Source: Oscheius sp. JU75
Lineage: Eukaryota; Nematoda; Chromadorea; Rhabditida; Rhabditidae
Reading direction: 5' to 3'
NCBI GenBank assembly: GCA_037178855.1
Contig: JASJZC010000002.1
Coordinates: 7,142,501-7,206,500, forward strand
DNA: 64,000 nt
Below the pieces are notes generated by a model that was given only the letters and a program-made list of their open reading frames with translations, was not told the origin of the DNA and searched no databases. The position numbers and the translations under genes were made by a program. Below are positions 1-10,522 of this stretch, in pieces (position 1 is the first letter of the stretch; every line of letters starts with the position of its first letter).

Positions 1-575
1 TGATCGGATTTCATCTGTTCTTCGTCCTTTTTTGCGCTGAACGCGCCCCACATTGCGCCTAGCAGAGCTGCTTCTTTCCCTCCTGAGGGTCCTTCACCTT
101 CGGAACCGTTCTTTCCTCCTTCTTGCTGCTCTAAACGCGTCATTTTATAGTCAAAAAAGGCCGGTAACCTACGTTTTTTGAACTCCTCAAGCCTACTCAT
201 CCATTCGGCCCATTTGCTCTCCCCATGGCTGCCGAAAGCCTCTTTTATGTTGGCCAGACGGTCCGAGAAGTCGCGAAGACTCGAGATATCGTCGAAATGA
301 GCCCATTCAGGCAGGCTAAAGTCTGGCAGGTTCGACTTCCAGTCCTCGTACCACTAAATCGAGATTTAGGCCTATAAAATGTTTTAATATACCTTCCCGG
401 CGGCTACACTGCCTCCTATGACCCCGGTGGCGACGAAATAGCGAAGTTTGAGCAGATGACGGGCCGCACCGGCCACGAGACCGATAAAGGCACGCTCCTG
501 GCGGAGATTGACGACGTAGGGCTGGCGAAGGAGTCTGGAAATGGGGTGATTTCGGAAGAGGAAAAGGGATTTAGA
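1..575 (-). CDS. eat-3: OPA1/EAT-3-type mitochondrial dynamin, N-terminal exons (partial)
   Basis: N-terminal part of a mitochondrial inner-membrane dynamin of the OPA1 family, which fuses inner membranes and shapes cristae. Two minus-strand exons are visible, about 575-393 and 353-1, joined in phase over a 39-base intron (GT..TTTAG). The first is Arg-rich like an import presequence and ends with LLKLRYFVATGVIGG, which matches the membrane-anchor region of OPA1. The second opens WYEDWKSNLPDF, like the segment that follows the anchor in OPA1, and continues into a charged helical stretch with a Gly/Ser-rich patch. The GTPase domain lies beyond the left edge. The start codon was not found; an acceptor (CCGTAG) at 576-577 suggests a further upstream exon. 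The family call rests on remembered similarity of about 50 residues and is fairly secure, but it is not proof of orthology. Confidence 0.75.
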
Positions 576-787
576 CTACGGAAGTACAAATTTTAGGTAT
601 TTTTGGCCAAGGTAGCAGCTACCTAATAATGCAGAGCCCTGTGGAGAAGTTTAGGTAAAACTGAAGCCAGTTCTGGCAGAAGTTGTCAACTCTGATACCT
701 GGCTAGTCAAGTCTAACATCTTCTGTTTTACAGAATTGTGCTCCAGTCGTCAGATCTACTTCTCTGAAGAACGTCTGCTATCCTACC

Positions 788-835
788 CTAATAGGATTTT
801 TTCAAATGGCGCAGCCGGTTAGGGACCTGAGTATG
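788..835 (+). repeat. tRNA-like fragment, copy 1
   Basis: Box-A-like TGGCGCAGCCGGTTAG is followed at tRNA spacing by a poor box B. It has no acceptor stem or anticodon arm, so it is not a tRNA gene. Related fragments lie at 1056-1103 (box B GGTTCGATC is better kept) and 47041-47090, which suggests an old tRNA-derived SINE or scattered tRNA pseudogenes. Confidence 0.4.
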
Positions 836-1055
836 GTACAAACTCAATCCCTAAGCAGGACACTTCTTTCCAGCACCTTTGCCTGCTTTTACAAGCCCTT
901 TTCCATCTCAAAACTACCGAAAAAGCCACCGATCTTGTCCAATTCCTCCTTTGCTCAAAAATGTTTCTAGTTAGCATGAAATTTAGAGATAGCCCTACGG
1001 AGAGTAGAAAAATAGTCCCCATATCCGGTGACGAGATTAATTGAACGTTTTGCGC

Positions 1056-1103
1056 TTGTCGCAGTCGGTTAGATTCTCAACCAAAAAACCCAGGTTCGAT
1101 CTT
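1056..1103 (+). repeat. tRNA-like fragment, copy 2
   Basis: GTCGCAGTCGGTTAGAT followed by CCCAGGTTCGATC resembles box A and box B, but the anticodon arm between them is missing. It is probably a decayed tRNA-derived repeat related to 788-835 and 47041-47090. Confidence 0.4.
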
Positions 1104-1505
1104 CGAATATGCCCATAATTTTCCAGAATGTTTATAACGCTTTTCCTTGACTTCATCAGCTTTTTTTTTGTTCAAATACTACTAAAAAAAGCCACCAACC
1201 TTGTCCTATTCCTCCTCTGTTCAATAGCCATTCCTCCTCCGCCACTTCCACTGCTCGTGGAGGCATTGGCCGAGCTGATGGCCCTTCTGGCCTGCTGTAG
1301 GTGTTGAAGTTGACGTCTCTGCAGATGGATCATCTCGTTACATCGATGCGAGACCCTGAAAACTACTTTATTTATAATACATACATAAGGGGGAAGAATT
1401 CTCAAGAATTGAGATCAAACGAATACATATCACAAAACAGGATGGAATTCAGCGTGTTGGGGACTAGAATTTTGAGCGAAAGTGACAAAAAATAACGTTT
1501 TTTCT

Positions 1506-2592
1506 TCAATCGGACTTGACCTTTGTGGCGCGCTTATAAACGACGGGAAGGAGCGATAAAACGGCAAAAAAGGTGAGTAGGAGAACGGAATTCCAACTCC
1601 AAGCTACATTTGTGTGGGTCATTTGCTCGAGAGTGCTTCCTGCTTGGATATAAAGGAAACTGGGTGGGGCTACGCCGAGGAATGTGCCCCAAAAGAAAGA
1701 TCCGAAGGGGACGTCGAGGACGGGACTGGCAATGTTGATGAACCAGTTTGGGAGGAACGGGGTGACTCGGAGAAAGATGATATAGTTGATCAGGGAGTCA
1801 CGATGCTTTGCGACCTCGGCCTGCCAGTCTTGGACGCGTTGGGGGAAGTGCTGGAAAGGGAGAGGATTAGAAAGAAAATCTAACACTGAGATTAGCGAAT
1901 ATACCGTCATTTTTTGCGCTTAAAAAGCCAATTTTCATGGTTAAGTGTGCCAGTAGGTCCAGGCCAGGTTTGCTCGCAGAGGGCGCCCTGGTCTGGCCGG
2001 CTAGGCCCTCGTAAGGTATTCGTTCAGCTTAGAGCAAAAAGAGACCATAAATAGGCGAAAATACCTGTAAGACCAGATTCTTCCCGAAGAGTAATGACAG
2101 AATGTAGCAGATTGCCGCTCCGGCTGCTGAACACGTACAGACGAGTAGCAAGGCCACGGGGAAGGGGAACAGATAGCCGCTCAGAATGGTCAGGAACAAC
2201 GAGCCGGGGATGGCAAAGGACTGGAGCATCACGTAGACAACAACGACGCCCGATAGCACCACGGCAAAGTTTTCCTCCTTATAGTGCGAGAGAATCCGCC
2301 CGAGGCGCTTGGCGTCCTCCAAATTCCTAGGGTATTTGAAGTCCTGGCGGTGTTCTGCCGCCAGGCTCGGAAAATTGAGATAAAGGAGCGAGAGAAGGCC
2401 GGCGAAGGTGGCTACTAGCAGTCCTAGCACTAGAGGGCCTCTACTCACGGCTATCATCTGGCCTGAAAAGTCTATTTTAGAGTTTTTCGCTGGTCTAAAG
2501 TGATAAAAAGCAGCACGGAGACAAAAAAGGACAACTAGAGGACTATAATAGTGGCAAAAGCAGGCCAAGAAGCTGATAAAATAATTTTGCAT
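1506..2592 (-). CDS. TMEM41B: TMEM41B-like ER lipid scramblase (VTT domain)
   Basis: Multi-pass ER membrane protein of the TMEM41/VTT (DedA-like) family, which scrambles phospholipids and acts in autophagosome and lipoprotein formation. Two exons are clear: about 2462-2065 and 1850-1506, joined in phase 0 (LVLQ|HFPQRV). The first carries NLEDAKRLGRILSHYKEEN, then QSFAIPGSLFLTILSGYLF, the re-entrant loop signature. The second has INYIIFLRVTPFLPNWFINI and a WGTFLGVAPPSF motif, all close to TMEM41B. The extreme N-terminus is uncertain: an open frame continues to a Met at 2592, but a good acceptor (CTTTTCAG) at 2463-2470 suggests that a short separate first exon is used instead. The gene is divergent from rab-39. 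Confidence 0.9.
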
Positions 2593-3117
2593 CCATAGAC
2601 CGGTGGCAGAAAAAGACCAACAGCGGTTCTTTTGCTTTCACACGACCCATATCCAGGAAACGTGCTTTATTTTGATCGATTATCTACTTGCTGCACGTGC
2701 AATTTGGCATGTTGGGACTGTAAATAAGGTCCTTAAAATCAGAGGATCTCTACTGAGCATAAGAAAATGTCGCCTCAGCGAAAGATCACCTGATTCGACA
2801 TGTTTCGACAATTTGACCAACTTTCCAAGCTGTAAAGTAGTTTGTTTCGCCGGTAACATCACAAATTACCTCAAAGGTCTACCTAAACAGTTCGCTGGAA
2901 ACAAAGAAAAACAAGTATAGGTAAAATTGAATCATTGAGCATGGAAATGGCGAGACACTGAGCCGAAATCGCGTCAGAACCCGGTCTAATAAAAATGTGC
3001 GCGGCTGAGAGAAGACTAGAAGAGATGGCTGTCAATTGCCACTGCCTCCCAATTATTTCGATCATATGATCCTGTTTTCCTCAAAGACACGTTTTTTCAA
3101 TTAAATGGTTCAGAAAT
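2593..3117. other. Divergent spacer between TMEM41B-like and rab-39
   Basis: About 525 bases between two head-to-head genes. It must hold both promoters and possibly the first exon of the TMEM41B-like gene, which I could not define. No TATA box or repeat stands out. Confidence 0.5.
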
Positions 3118-4249
3118 ATGGAGTTCAATTTCATCGGTGACGACTACGGGCCCCTATTCCACTACCAATACCGGCTAATCCTCATTGGGGACTCGACAGT
3201 AGGAAAATCGAGTCTCCTGAAGTTCTTTACCGAGGGAAAACTGGCAGAAATTAGCGATCCCACCGTCGGAGTGGATTTCTACGCGAGGATGATTGAACTG
3301 AGGCCAGGATTCCGTGTAAAATTGCAACTTTGGGACACGGCGGGGCAGGAAAAGTTTAGGTGAGTCGCAATCATCAATATTTTCCCGGAAAAATCAATAA
3401 AAATGGCTTCTTTAGATCAATAACCCGGTCCTATTACCGAAATTCCGTCGGCGTCATGGTCGTTTACGATATTACAAACCGGCAGAGCTTCGAGAACGTA
3501 AACAGCTGGCTCCAAGAGGCACAAGCAAATGTTGGCGGCCCGAGTCCCGATAAATGCGTCTTTCAACTAGTTGGTCATAAATCTGATTGTGGGGATCGAA
3601 GACAGGTATTCGAGCCGAAAAAAAAGCAAAAAAAAATGAGACATTTAGGTAGACTATGAGGAGGGGAGAATACTTCGCAAAATACCATAAGATGAAGTTT
3701 ATCGAAACGTCGGCAATTACTGGTGACAATGTCCTGGATGCTTTTCAGATGATGGCACTGGAGGTTAGTGAAGCTTTTCTCGTCAGGTTTAAAGAAGAAA
3801 AATAGGGAAAACGAGCTATGAAACTATGCAAAAACAGGAAAATCGAAGTTCGGGATTTTTTGACCCCATAAGATCCGCGCGCAAACTACTGTAATTCCGC
3901 GCGATTCAACCATTCAAAAATAAAAACTTCAAGAAACTTATTTTCGGTTATTTTCAATAGAAAAACGCAGAAAAGTGTGTAAAAAGACGCAAAGACTGTT
4001 GCCAAGACGGAATAGAACAATATTCAATCATTTCACGTCTTTTACACCAAGAAAATAAACTGAAAGAACCAAGCAACGAGTAAGAGAAGACAAAGCTCTT
4101 TTCAGGTTCACTCCCGCGTCCAAGAAGGCCATCTACGGCCCCAGGAAGGCTGGGAAGGTGTCAAGTCGGGCCTTATGCGGAGTCAATCCATTGCCCTGTC
4201 CGAATCCGAGATTCCTTTCGCCTCCCCGGCGGGTGCTTGCAATTGTTAG
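3118..4249 (+). CDS. rab-39: Rab-39 small GTPase
   Basis: Membrane-trafficking GTPase of the Rab39 branch. Four exons: 3118-3359, 3416-3605, 3653-3763 and 4106-4249, all in phase. Visible motifs in order: P-loop GDSTVGKS, switch I SDPTVGVDF, DTAGQEKFR, the Rab39-type GHKSD in place of NKxD, and ETSA. The protein ends GACNC, a CXC double-prenylation site. SDPTVGVDF, SITRSYYRNSVG and QEGWEGVKSG are Rab39 hallmarks. The last intron (342 bases) is long for this locus and holds AT-rich sequence only. The start is the first in-frame ATG; another ATG at 3104 runs into a stop. About 228 residues, normal for the family. Confidence 0.95.
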
Positions 4250-4682
4250 TCGTTCTCACCCCGTATTTTTGGCATTTTCCCATAATTTTCACCTCTAGTC
4301 CAATCAAAGGTCAGCTCCCCAATGATCTCCATCCCAAAAACTCAGGCTTTCGCAACCAGAACAACCCGTGATCGAGATTATTTGTACATAAAACTTTGCA
4401 TCGCACGTTTATTTGTCAAACTACTAAAAATACACAAAGTTTGAAAAGGGTGGGAGAAGAAAATGCTACGGAATAAGTACGAGAATGAGATTATTTAATA
4501 TGGGAAGGGCGTATATAATAGAAATATATGTGTAAAACCGGTCTCTCTACTGACACGACTAAAAGGGGAGTTATCACAGCTTGGAATGTGGTCAAATGTG
4601 CGCGGGAATAAGACTACTTACAAGTGATTTGGAGGGGGAAAAGCACCAAATTTCGGGGGGGTAAATGAGATAAAAGGCAGGT
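4250..4682. other. Convergent 3' spacer
   Basis: Sequence between the converging 3' ends of rab-39 and the WDFY2-like gene. AT-rich; no gene, repeat or strong AATAAA is evident. Confidence 0.5.
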
Positions 4683-7587
4683 TTAGAGCAGTTCCTTGAC
4701 GTCCCAGATCATGATTGTACGATTTTGGCCGACGGTGAGCAGTTTGCCTTGGGTCTCTTGGAGGCTCATCGCGGTTACACCAGTCCGGAGCTCGTGGCAG
4801 ATCGCCAGGGGGGGTCAGGCTGAAATTTTAGAGTGGGTACGTTGAAAGTGACAGATTGATGAAATAGACTGACAGAAACAGATTCATAATAAGAGAAAGA
4901 ATATGACAAGTTGACAGTGACATAGGAAGGACTGAAGTTGTCCTGAGTCAATGTTTGAGAACATTTAGAAAAGAAAAGCGTTTTAGGGTAGACAGCTGTT
5001 AAGTAAAAGCCAGCTTCAGAACTGTCAAAACTGTTTTGCGAGCTCGAAAATGACGGACTGACATAGAAAAAATTGACAGAAACCGTGTACACTTATACAG
5101 CATATTGACATGACACGTAGATCGACAATGCTTATAAGCAGGTTTAGGAAGGTACAGGTTGATAGTAATAGGGAGTAGGATACGCTAGCTGACAGGGAAA
5201 TTTTGACAGCCTGTCAATGAAAGGGCGAGATTGACAGAGCCTGGACAACATTCAAAAGATCGGAAAATCAATGATCGGGCAAAAGAGAAACAAGATAACG
5301 AAGCACAGGCTGACAAAAACCTGACAATAGGCTGTTTCGACAGTCAAATTGACAGATTGTTGTCAGCTTTCTGCATATCCATCGACCTGATTTGAAAGAC
5401 CAAAACCCACTCAAATTGCTGCGGCGTGTCCTCCATCTTGCCATGGCAGGTCTTGCAAATGCGGACAGGCAGCTCGAATCCCATCTTGGGGAAAACGGTC
5501 CAATTCTGACAGCAACTTGAACAGACGGCTTTCCCACACGTTCGGCAATGATGCTGACGGAGTCCGAGCGACTTCCTGGCCCACATTGCTGTGACATTCC
5601 AGAAGAAGGGCTGATCACACAGTTGACATACGTCCGAGTTCTGCCAGGCCGGCGTTTCTAGCCTGAAAAACTCTTTTGAAAAAGAAGTGGGACTCTTTTA
5701 GGTAGCTGTCTAAATCGTTGCTTTTTCTGTCCAAAAACATCAGTTGTGGCCATATAGCTGTCTAACTGTGGTGGCTGTGGCCTCACAAAGTTTCAGCGAT
5801 AACGTTGCTGTATAGTCTGTCTCCAGCGAGGAGCGGCAGTGAGCTAATTTTTTAAAGGGGAAGTGTGAAAGGTCAGTAATTGCAGTAACCGGCCTCAGGC
5901 TGGCAGATGTTTGCCATTTTCCACTTGTTTTGACATTGGCATCGTATTCAGGGCTCAATGACACCTACTTGACAACAAATTTGCAGAAAAATCTACCAGA
6001 AAACCCCGCGAAAAAGCGAGAAACACGAAAATATGGCTCCGCACACCTATTTTTGGCCAATTTCAACGTTTCCTTACACATTTTCCCTAAATTTGTTGTC
6101 AAATAGGTTTATGCATGCCTAGAATTGGATAACACGGTCAGAATGGGGAAAAATGCGGAAGATGATGTAAATTCACATATTCCTTTTTCGCGCGCGACCG
6201 CTGCCGCCAGCGTTTAAATTCAGGTGTCGCTCTTCATTGGAGACAGACTATACTGGTAAGAGGCGCTATTTTGTATCACACGTTCCGGGTTCGGTCCCCG
6301 TGGGTGACAAACTTTATGAGCAACTTATTTTATGCAGAAATAGGGTCCCCAAGATGAAAAGTTGACATTTTTACATGCAAGAAAGTTAACAAAATTACGG
6401 ACCTGTTAGCCTTCATGTCCCAGCAGACCAGCTTTCCGTTATCGTCGGCTGAGAAGAGACGCCGGGCTCCAGGAGCCACACACAACCTTGTGATTTTGTT
6501 TGAATGACCGCTAAAATTGAATCTTTGGAATAAAAAAAGGGCGACCCACTTCAGTTCGTATGCTTCTCCTCGCTTGCCGCCAATGTCCCACATGATGACG
6601 AGATTGTCGGTACTGCCGGAGTAGAGGACCTCCTTCTGACGGTCCCAGGCCAGCGAGGAGATTGTGTCTGAAAAATTGTGATAATTTGAAGATCTTCCAA
6701 GTTTTTGGATAAGCTTTAAAGTAAATTTATGCTATTTTCAGGCCCAAAAACTCGTATTTAATAAAAAAAAAACCTACTCGTATGAGCACTGAGCTTGCTG
6801 ACAAGCTGAGCTGCCTGCTCTACTAGGCGCAAGACGACCACATTGCCGCCATGGTCGCCGACGAAGACGAAGGGCAAATCGACAACCAAAGCCGTGCAGC
6901 TGCTGTCACAGTGGAAGGCGCCCATCTTGGTGCCGAGCTCCGAGTCGTGCCAGATCAGCGACTTGTCTTTGGCACAGCTGAAGATGAATTCCTGCTCAAT
7001 GGCCAGGCCGAGGCCGGAGATTGGGCCCGCATGGATGGACCATTTCCTTCTCTCCTGCATACTGTTCAGATCATCGGCTACGAGATATTCGAAGACGTTT
7101 CCGTTTAGGAGGCCGACGAACAATCTGAAAATGGTCATGTTAGCATTGTTACGTAGCTGATAATTTAGAAATCTGTTCAAGGGCAAGCCGTCTCTAGTTC
7201 AGCACTAAAAACAAAAGATTGAAAAAAATCTACCTTTTAGTCTGTTCACTGTAGACGATGGTCGTCGGAGCAACTGGCATGTAGTGATGAATTGACGGCC
7301 AGAACTGTCCATTATCTCTTCGCAGGTACAGGCGGACGCTACGGTCGTCGCTTGCCTGTAAACTTCGTGTTCCTACTGAGAACGAAACTGAAACTGACCG
7401 ACCAGAAGCCATCTTCCTTCTCCAGAAGAATCACGTCGTTAACTCGAACCAAATGGCCATCTATCTTGTCCAGAAGGGCTAAAATTCCAAAGTTTCTCAA
7501 AAAAAAAAACTGGAAGTTACTTGGCTTCGCGTCCTGACCGATGCTGCTCGAGGAGGTGGACTGTCTGGGGTTAATTGTGGCCGACAT
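4683..7587 (-). CDS. wdfy-2: WDFY2-type WD40 and FYVE-domain endosomal protein
   Basis: PI3P-binding early-endosome adaptor: WD40 propeller with a FYVE finger inserted before the last blade. Minus-strand exons: 7587-about 7523, about 7480-7408, 7355-7234, 7124-6778, 6667-6550, 6510-6403, 5662-about 5372 and about 4819-4683. WD motifs include SAHTNTISSLAWD, NLVIMWDIGG, AYELNGHSNKITRL and GKLVCWDMKAN. The FYVE exon reads QPFFWNVTAMW then GLRQHHCRTCGKAVC..C, followed by GFELPVRICKTC. The last blade reads TAMSLQETQGKLLTVG..IMIWDV. All are close to WDFY1/2. The final exon reads in frame only if a run of seven Cs at 4808-4814 is shortened by one base or another acceptor is used. A 740-base intron carries repeats and a 550-base intron is full of TGACA words. 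Divergent from csa-1. Confidence 0.93.
4826..5345. repeat. TGACA/TGTCA-rich intron
   Basis: The last intron of the WDFY2-like gene contains well over fifteen copies of TGACA or its complement, often as TGACAG, irregularly spaced and not in tandem. Similar but weaker enrichment occurs at 30270-30620. It may be a decayed minisatellite or a cluster of TGACAG sites, the core recognised by TALE homeodomain (MEIS) proteins. Confidence 0.45.
5964..6107. mobile_element. Small inverted-repeat element (MITE-like)
   Basis: A 144-base segment inside an intron is bounded by inverted repeats of 19 bases that agree at 18: CCTACTTGACAACAAATTT on the left and the complement of CCTATTTGACAACAAATTT on the right. 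The right end is shared with a second locus at 30121-30155 (opposite orientation). No coding capacity. No clear target-site duplication seen. Confidence 0.6.
6075..6245 (+). repeat. Dispersed repeat shared with 29980-30160
   Basis: From the right end of the small inverted-repeat element through GCATGCCTAGAATT, AACACGGTC and AAATTCAGGTG this stretch matches, in inverted orientation, the sequence at about 30160-29980. Both copies extend past their shared part into an RNA-polymerase-III-like sequence: here a tRNA-like piece (6252-6312, box-B-like GGGTTCGGTCCC), there a degenerate 5S-like one. It may be a SINE family. Confidence 0.55.
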
Positions 7588-7873
7588 TGCCCGAGCTGGA
7601 TTCTGGAATCAGACTACTTTTATGGGAGGAATGAGCAGAAATTGATTGCCTTCGGACAAGATACAAAGTCAGGAAAGAGTGGTGTGTCAACGATGAACAA
7701 ATAGAAGGTAAAGGACTGTTTAGGCCGTGGAGCGCGGTTTCTGCAGGTAAGTTTCAGTTGATTTTGAAACTGTTTCATCCGTTTCGCAACAAACGACATT
7801 CCAGCATAGCTTTAGAAGTAGCTGGGACGAAAAAAGAAGAATTCTTGGGAGAAATCCCAAAATTCCAGCCTCA
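7588..7873. promoter_or_regulatory. Shared divergent promoter, wdfy-2 / csa-1
   Basis: Only 286 bases separate the start codons of two head-to-head genes, so their promoters must overlap. No TATA box is obvious. Pyrimidine-rich stretches ending in AG directly before both ATGs (e.g. AATTCCAG at 7861-7868) are possible trans-splice acceptors. Confidence 0.5.
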
Positions 7874-10522
7874 ATGGCTCAAAAGCCATTGGAAGAACTG
7901 ATCACGGATGCTACTTCACCAATTCATCTACGAAAAAGAGAGTTAGGATGCAGGTAGATCAATTTACAGAGTCAAAAACCAAGAAAATTCAAGGAATTTC
8001 AACCCAAGTCGGTGGAAAAGACCCGTGGAAGAGAATAGACTTCAATCACTGCGGATTATCGGCAGAATTCCTGTGGTTTTTTCGCATTCAGCGGCCTCTA
8101 CGTGCTTGGACATCGATGGGAATGAGTACGATTTGTAGGTTTGAAGAAAACAGAGGAAAAATAAAGTTTAGTTTGTTGGCAGGGAGCTCGAAAGGAGGAA
8201 TCGATGTTGTGAATCTGCGATTCGTTGAGGAACGAGGAGACCAAGCTACCTACTTTACCAGGCAGTGAGTAATATATTTAGCCACTTTTCAGGGAAAAAA
8301 CAGACGAAAAGAGCAAAAAAAGTTGTCTGTAGTTACAAGCTCCAAATAGAGGAACACATTACATTTATGATTTTTATCTATCCTAGCCTTATGTTTATTA
8401 GTTTGCTGGATATTTTTCGATCATACAGGACTGAAAACTTTTAAAAAAAAAACGAGTAAATAGTGAAATGGTAATAGTTCGGCAGGTGGCCCCCTTTGTT
8501 TGAATATTTGGTGCACTTTTGCGAATTCGCCCATAACCGGGTTCTCGAAATCAGCGAAATTACCGTTGTTGGTCAAAGATAAGGATTTTCCACTATCTCT
8601 GCTGTTTTTATCTTTTAAAAAAAATGGATGATATACGCTAGATACCTCGTTTACGGACGAAGGGGACCGCCTGCCAAACTATCAGAAGAATATGAAGGAG
8701 TTATACCAGTTTATAATCAAAGCTTTGCGCGCACCTTTTATCCACACCAAAAACAGGCGGAAAGTTCAAAATTTGACTTTTTTTCGGTAATAGTTCGGCA
8801 GGTGACTCGTTTCTTTTATCTTTTAACTGCTTTCTCATCTCTTGCCTAGCTTTTCAAGTCTTTTCTTGTCTGCTTCAAGAAATAAAAACTAGAACTGTCT
8901 TGGAATAGAATAATAAATTTGTCGCTTTTTCTATGTATTCCTGCTATATTTCACGTTCCATGAGCCATATACTTGTCGTCTTACCACTTTTTCCTTGTAG
9001 CGAGCCGCCTGCCGAACTATTACCAAATTTTCCTTTCAGCACCCATGACAACATGATTAATTCGATCCAGTGGTACTCGAGAGACATTTCTATGTTCGCC
9101 AGTGCGAGTCAGGATGGAACTGTCAAGGTTATGCACGCAAAAATGTACCAAAAACTTAGATTTTAGGTATGGGACACAAACAGTCAGCAGCCGTTCGAGA
9201 CATATTCCATCGAGAACCCAAAGCAGATTCATTGGAACGAGGTGGACAAAAAGAATCCGCTGATTGCAGTCTGTGATCATACATCGAATGTTATCCTGAT
9301 CGACTGTCGGTAAGGGAAATGTAGGATGCAGAATTTACAAAAATTTAGGAACGGAAACTATGCCCAAAACATCCGGAACAAGACTGAAGTCCGAGCTGTG
9401 AGATGGTACCACTCGGAAAAGCTGCTGAGTACCGGAGACGGTCAGGGAAATCTTTTCTATTGGGACATTAGGTACAGTGAAGACTTCGTGACCATTCTGA
9501 TATTACAGAAACTGTCGACAGTATCTCCGAAAGACGTCTATCGGCAGCTCAAGTGCCATATCAGCCATTCGATTCACCTCGGATGGAAGATATCTGGTCT
9601 GTGTAGACGCATACCTTCTCCAGGTATTCGTCTTCGATGCTCTTACTTTGGAGTTACTGCTTCAGTTCAGAGCTATCCCGGTTTGCTTGACATACACAAA
9701 AAGAGGTACTATCATTTAGGACAAGGTGGAGAGACCACATCCAAACTCTCGACATCTTATTTTGGTGGAAGAGGGAGAAAATCTTCGGATTGGACTACCG
9801 ACTCCAGATGAGAAGTTCTCATGGACTACTGTGAATATGGTACGGTTCAAATACACCCTATCCAGACATAATAGAAGATAAGAAACAAGTTACGCACCAA
9901 CTGTGCACATCTTGATACTCAGACTCGTCAACTTAGGAAGACGCCATAAGTCGAAACTGACCACATGCACTCACTTGTCCCTTAGTTTGGTAGTACATTG
10001 ACTATTGTTTCTTTTCATACCGCGTTACAAACAATCTACCATTACTCCATTCGCTGTGTTCTCAATGAAAAGTCCCGTAGGAAACTGTAAAGCAAAAGAA
10101 ATCGGTGCGCAGTCTCAAATTTTCTTTGGAAAAGGTTTTGCGCATCCATTGTTTAAGTTCAAATCCTCAACGGTTTGTCTGGCAATGTTCACATTTGCGT
10201 ACAGCTTTTGGAATGAGCCGAGTGTGTCAGTCATCATAATTTACATCGTGTGTGCCAATCAGCATTTCAGGAACAGAGGGCGGTGGTCAGACAGCAACTA
10301 CTCTCCGGTCACTTGAACAAGATCAGTGCTTGTGCATATCGTTCCACGCATCAAGAGGTACCCTTTCTCTTATCTGAAAACCCATAGCGTTTCCAGCTTT
10401 ACACAGCTTCAATAGGGTTCGTGATCAAATGGTCGTCGGAAGGCGAACGGGCTAGAAACAATCTCGAGACGGAAAGCAACTACAACCAGGCTCGTCTGGA
10501 CGATTGGAGTGATAGCGATTAA
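7874..10522 (+). CDS. csa-1: ERCC8/CSA-1 WD40 protein (transcription-coupled repair)
   Basis: WD40 substrate receptor of the CRL4-CSA ubiquitin ligase, which acts at RNA polymerase stalled on damaged DNA. Exons supported by phase: 7874-7946, about 8091-8136, about 8172-8264, 9040-9127, 9167-9309, 9349-9471, about 9509-9677, about 9720-9839, 10271-10357 and 10397-10522. Matches to CSA: STCLDIDGNEYDLLAGSSKG, THDNMINSIQWYSRD, GTVKVWDTNSQQPFETY, FTSDGRYLVCVDAY, LLSGHLNKISACAYRSTHQE, then LYTASIGFVIKW and an acidic end ARLDDWSDSD, like the SSDEE tail of human CSA. The link between the first two exons does not keep phase as drawn, so a small exon is probably missed near 7950-8090. The 775-base third intron is largely two inverted-repeat elements. 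Confidence 0.9.
8470..8685. mobile_element. MITE-like element 1 in csa-1 intron
   Basis: Left end GGTAATAGTTCGGCAGGTGG and right end CCGCCTGCCAAACTATCAG are imperfect inverted repeats of about 20 bases around 175 bases of non-coding DNA. The same terminal sequence bounds the next element at 8786-9024. Non-autonomous; the family is not recognised. Confidence 0.65.
8786..9024. mobile_element. MITE-like element 2 in csa-1 intron
   Basis: Left end GGTAATAGTTCGGCAGGTGA and right end CGCCTGCCGAACTATTACC form near-perfect inverted repeats. Interior unlike element 1 apart from the ends. It stops only 15 bases before the acceptor of exon 4 (9037-9039), so it nearly touches the splice site. Confidence 0.7.

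Larger units (their letters stand above)
576..1505. other. Intergenic tract with decayed repeats
   Basis: No convincing gene. It holds two tRNA-like fragments (788-835, 1056-1103) and two copies of a 45-base sequence at about 913-957 and 1181-1225 that agree at most positions (core AAAGCCACC..CTTGTCC). Short reading frames here are overlaps of these repeats. Confidence 0.6.

Noticed and set aside
6252-6312. tRNA-like sequence with GGGTTCGGTCCC
   Set aside because: Not annotated as a tRNA gene because the cloverleaf stems do not pair; kept only as part of the dispersed repeat.
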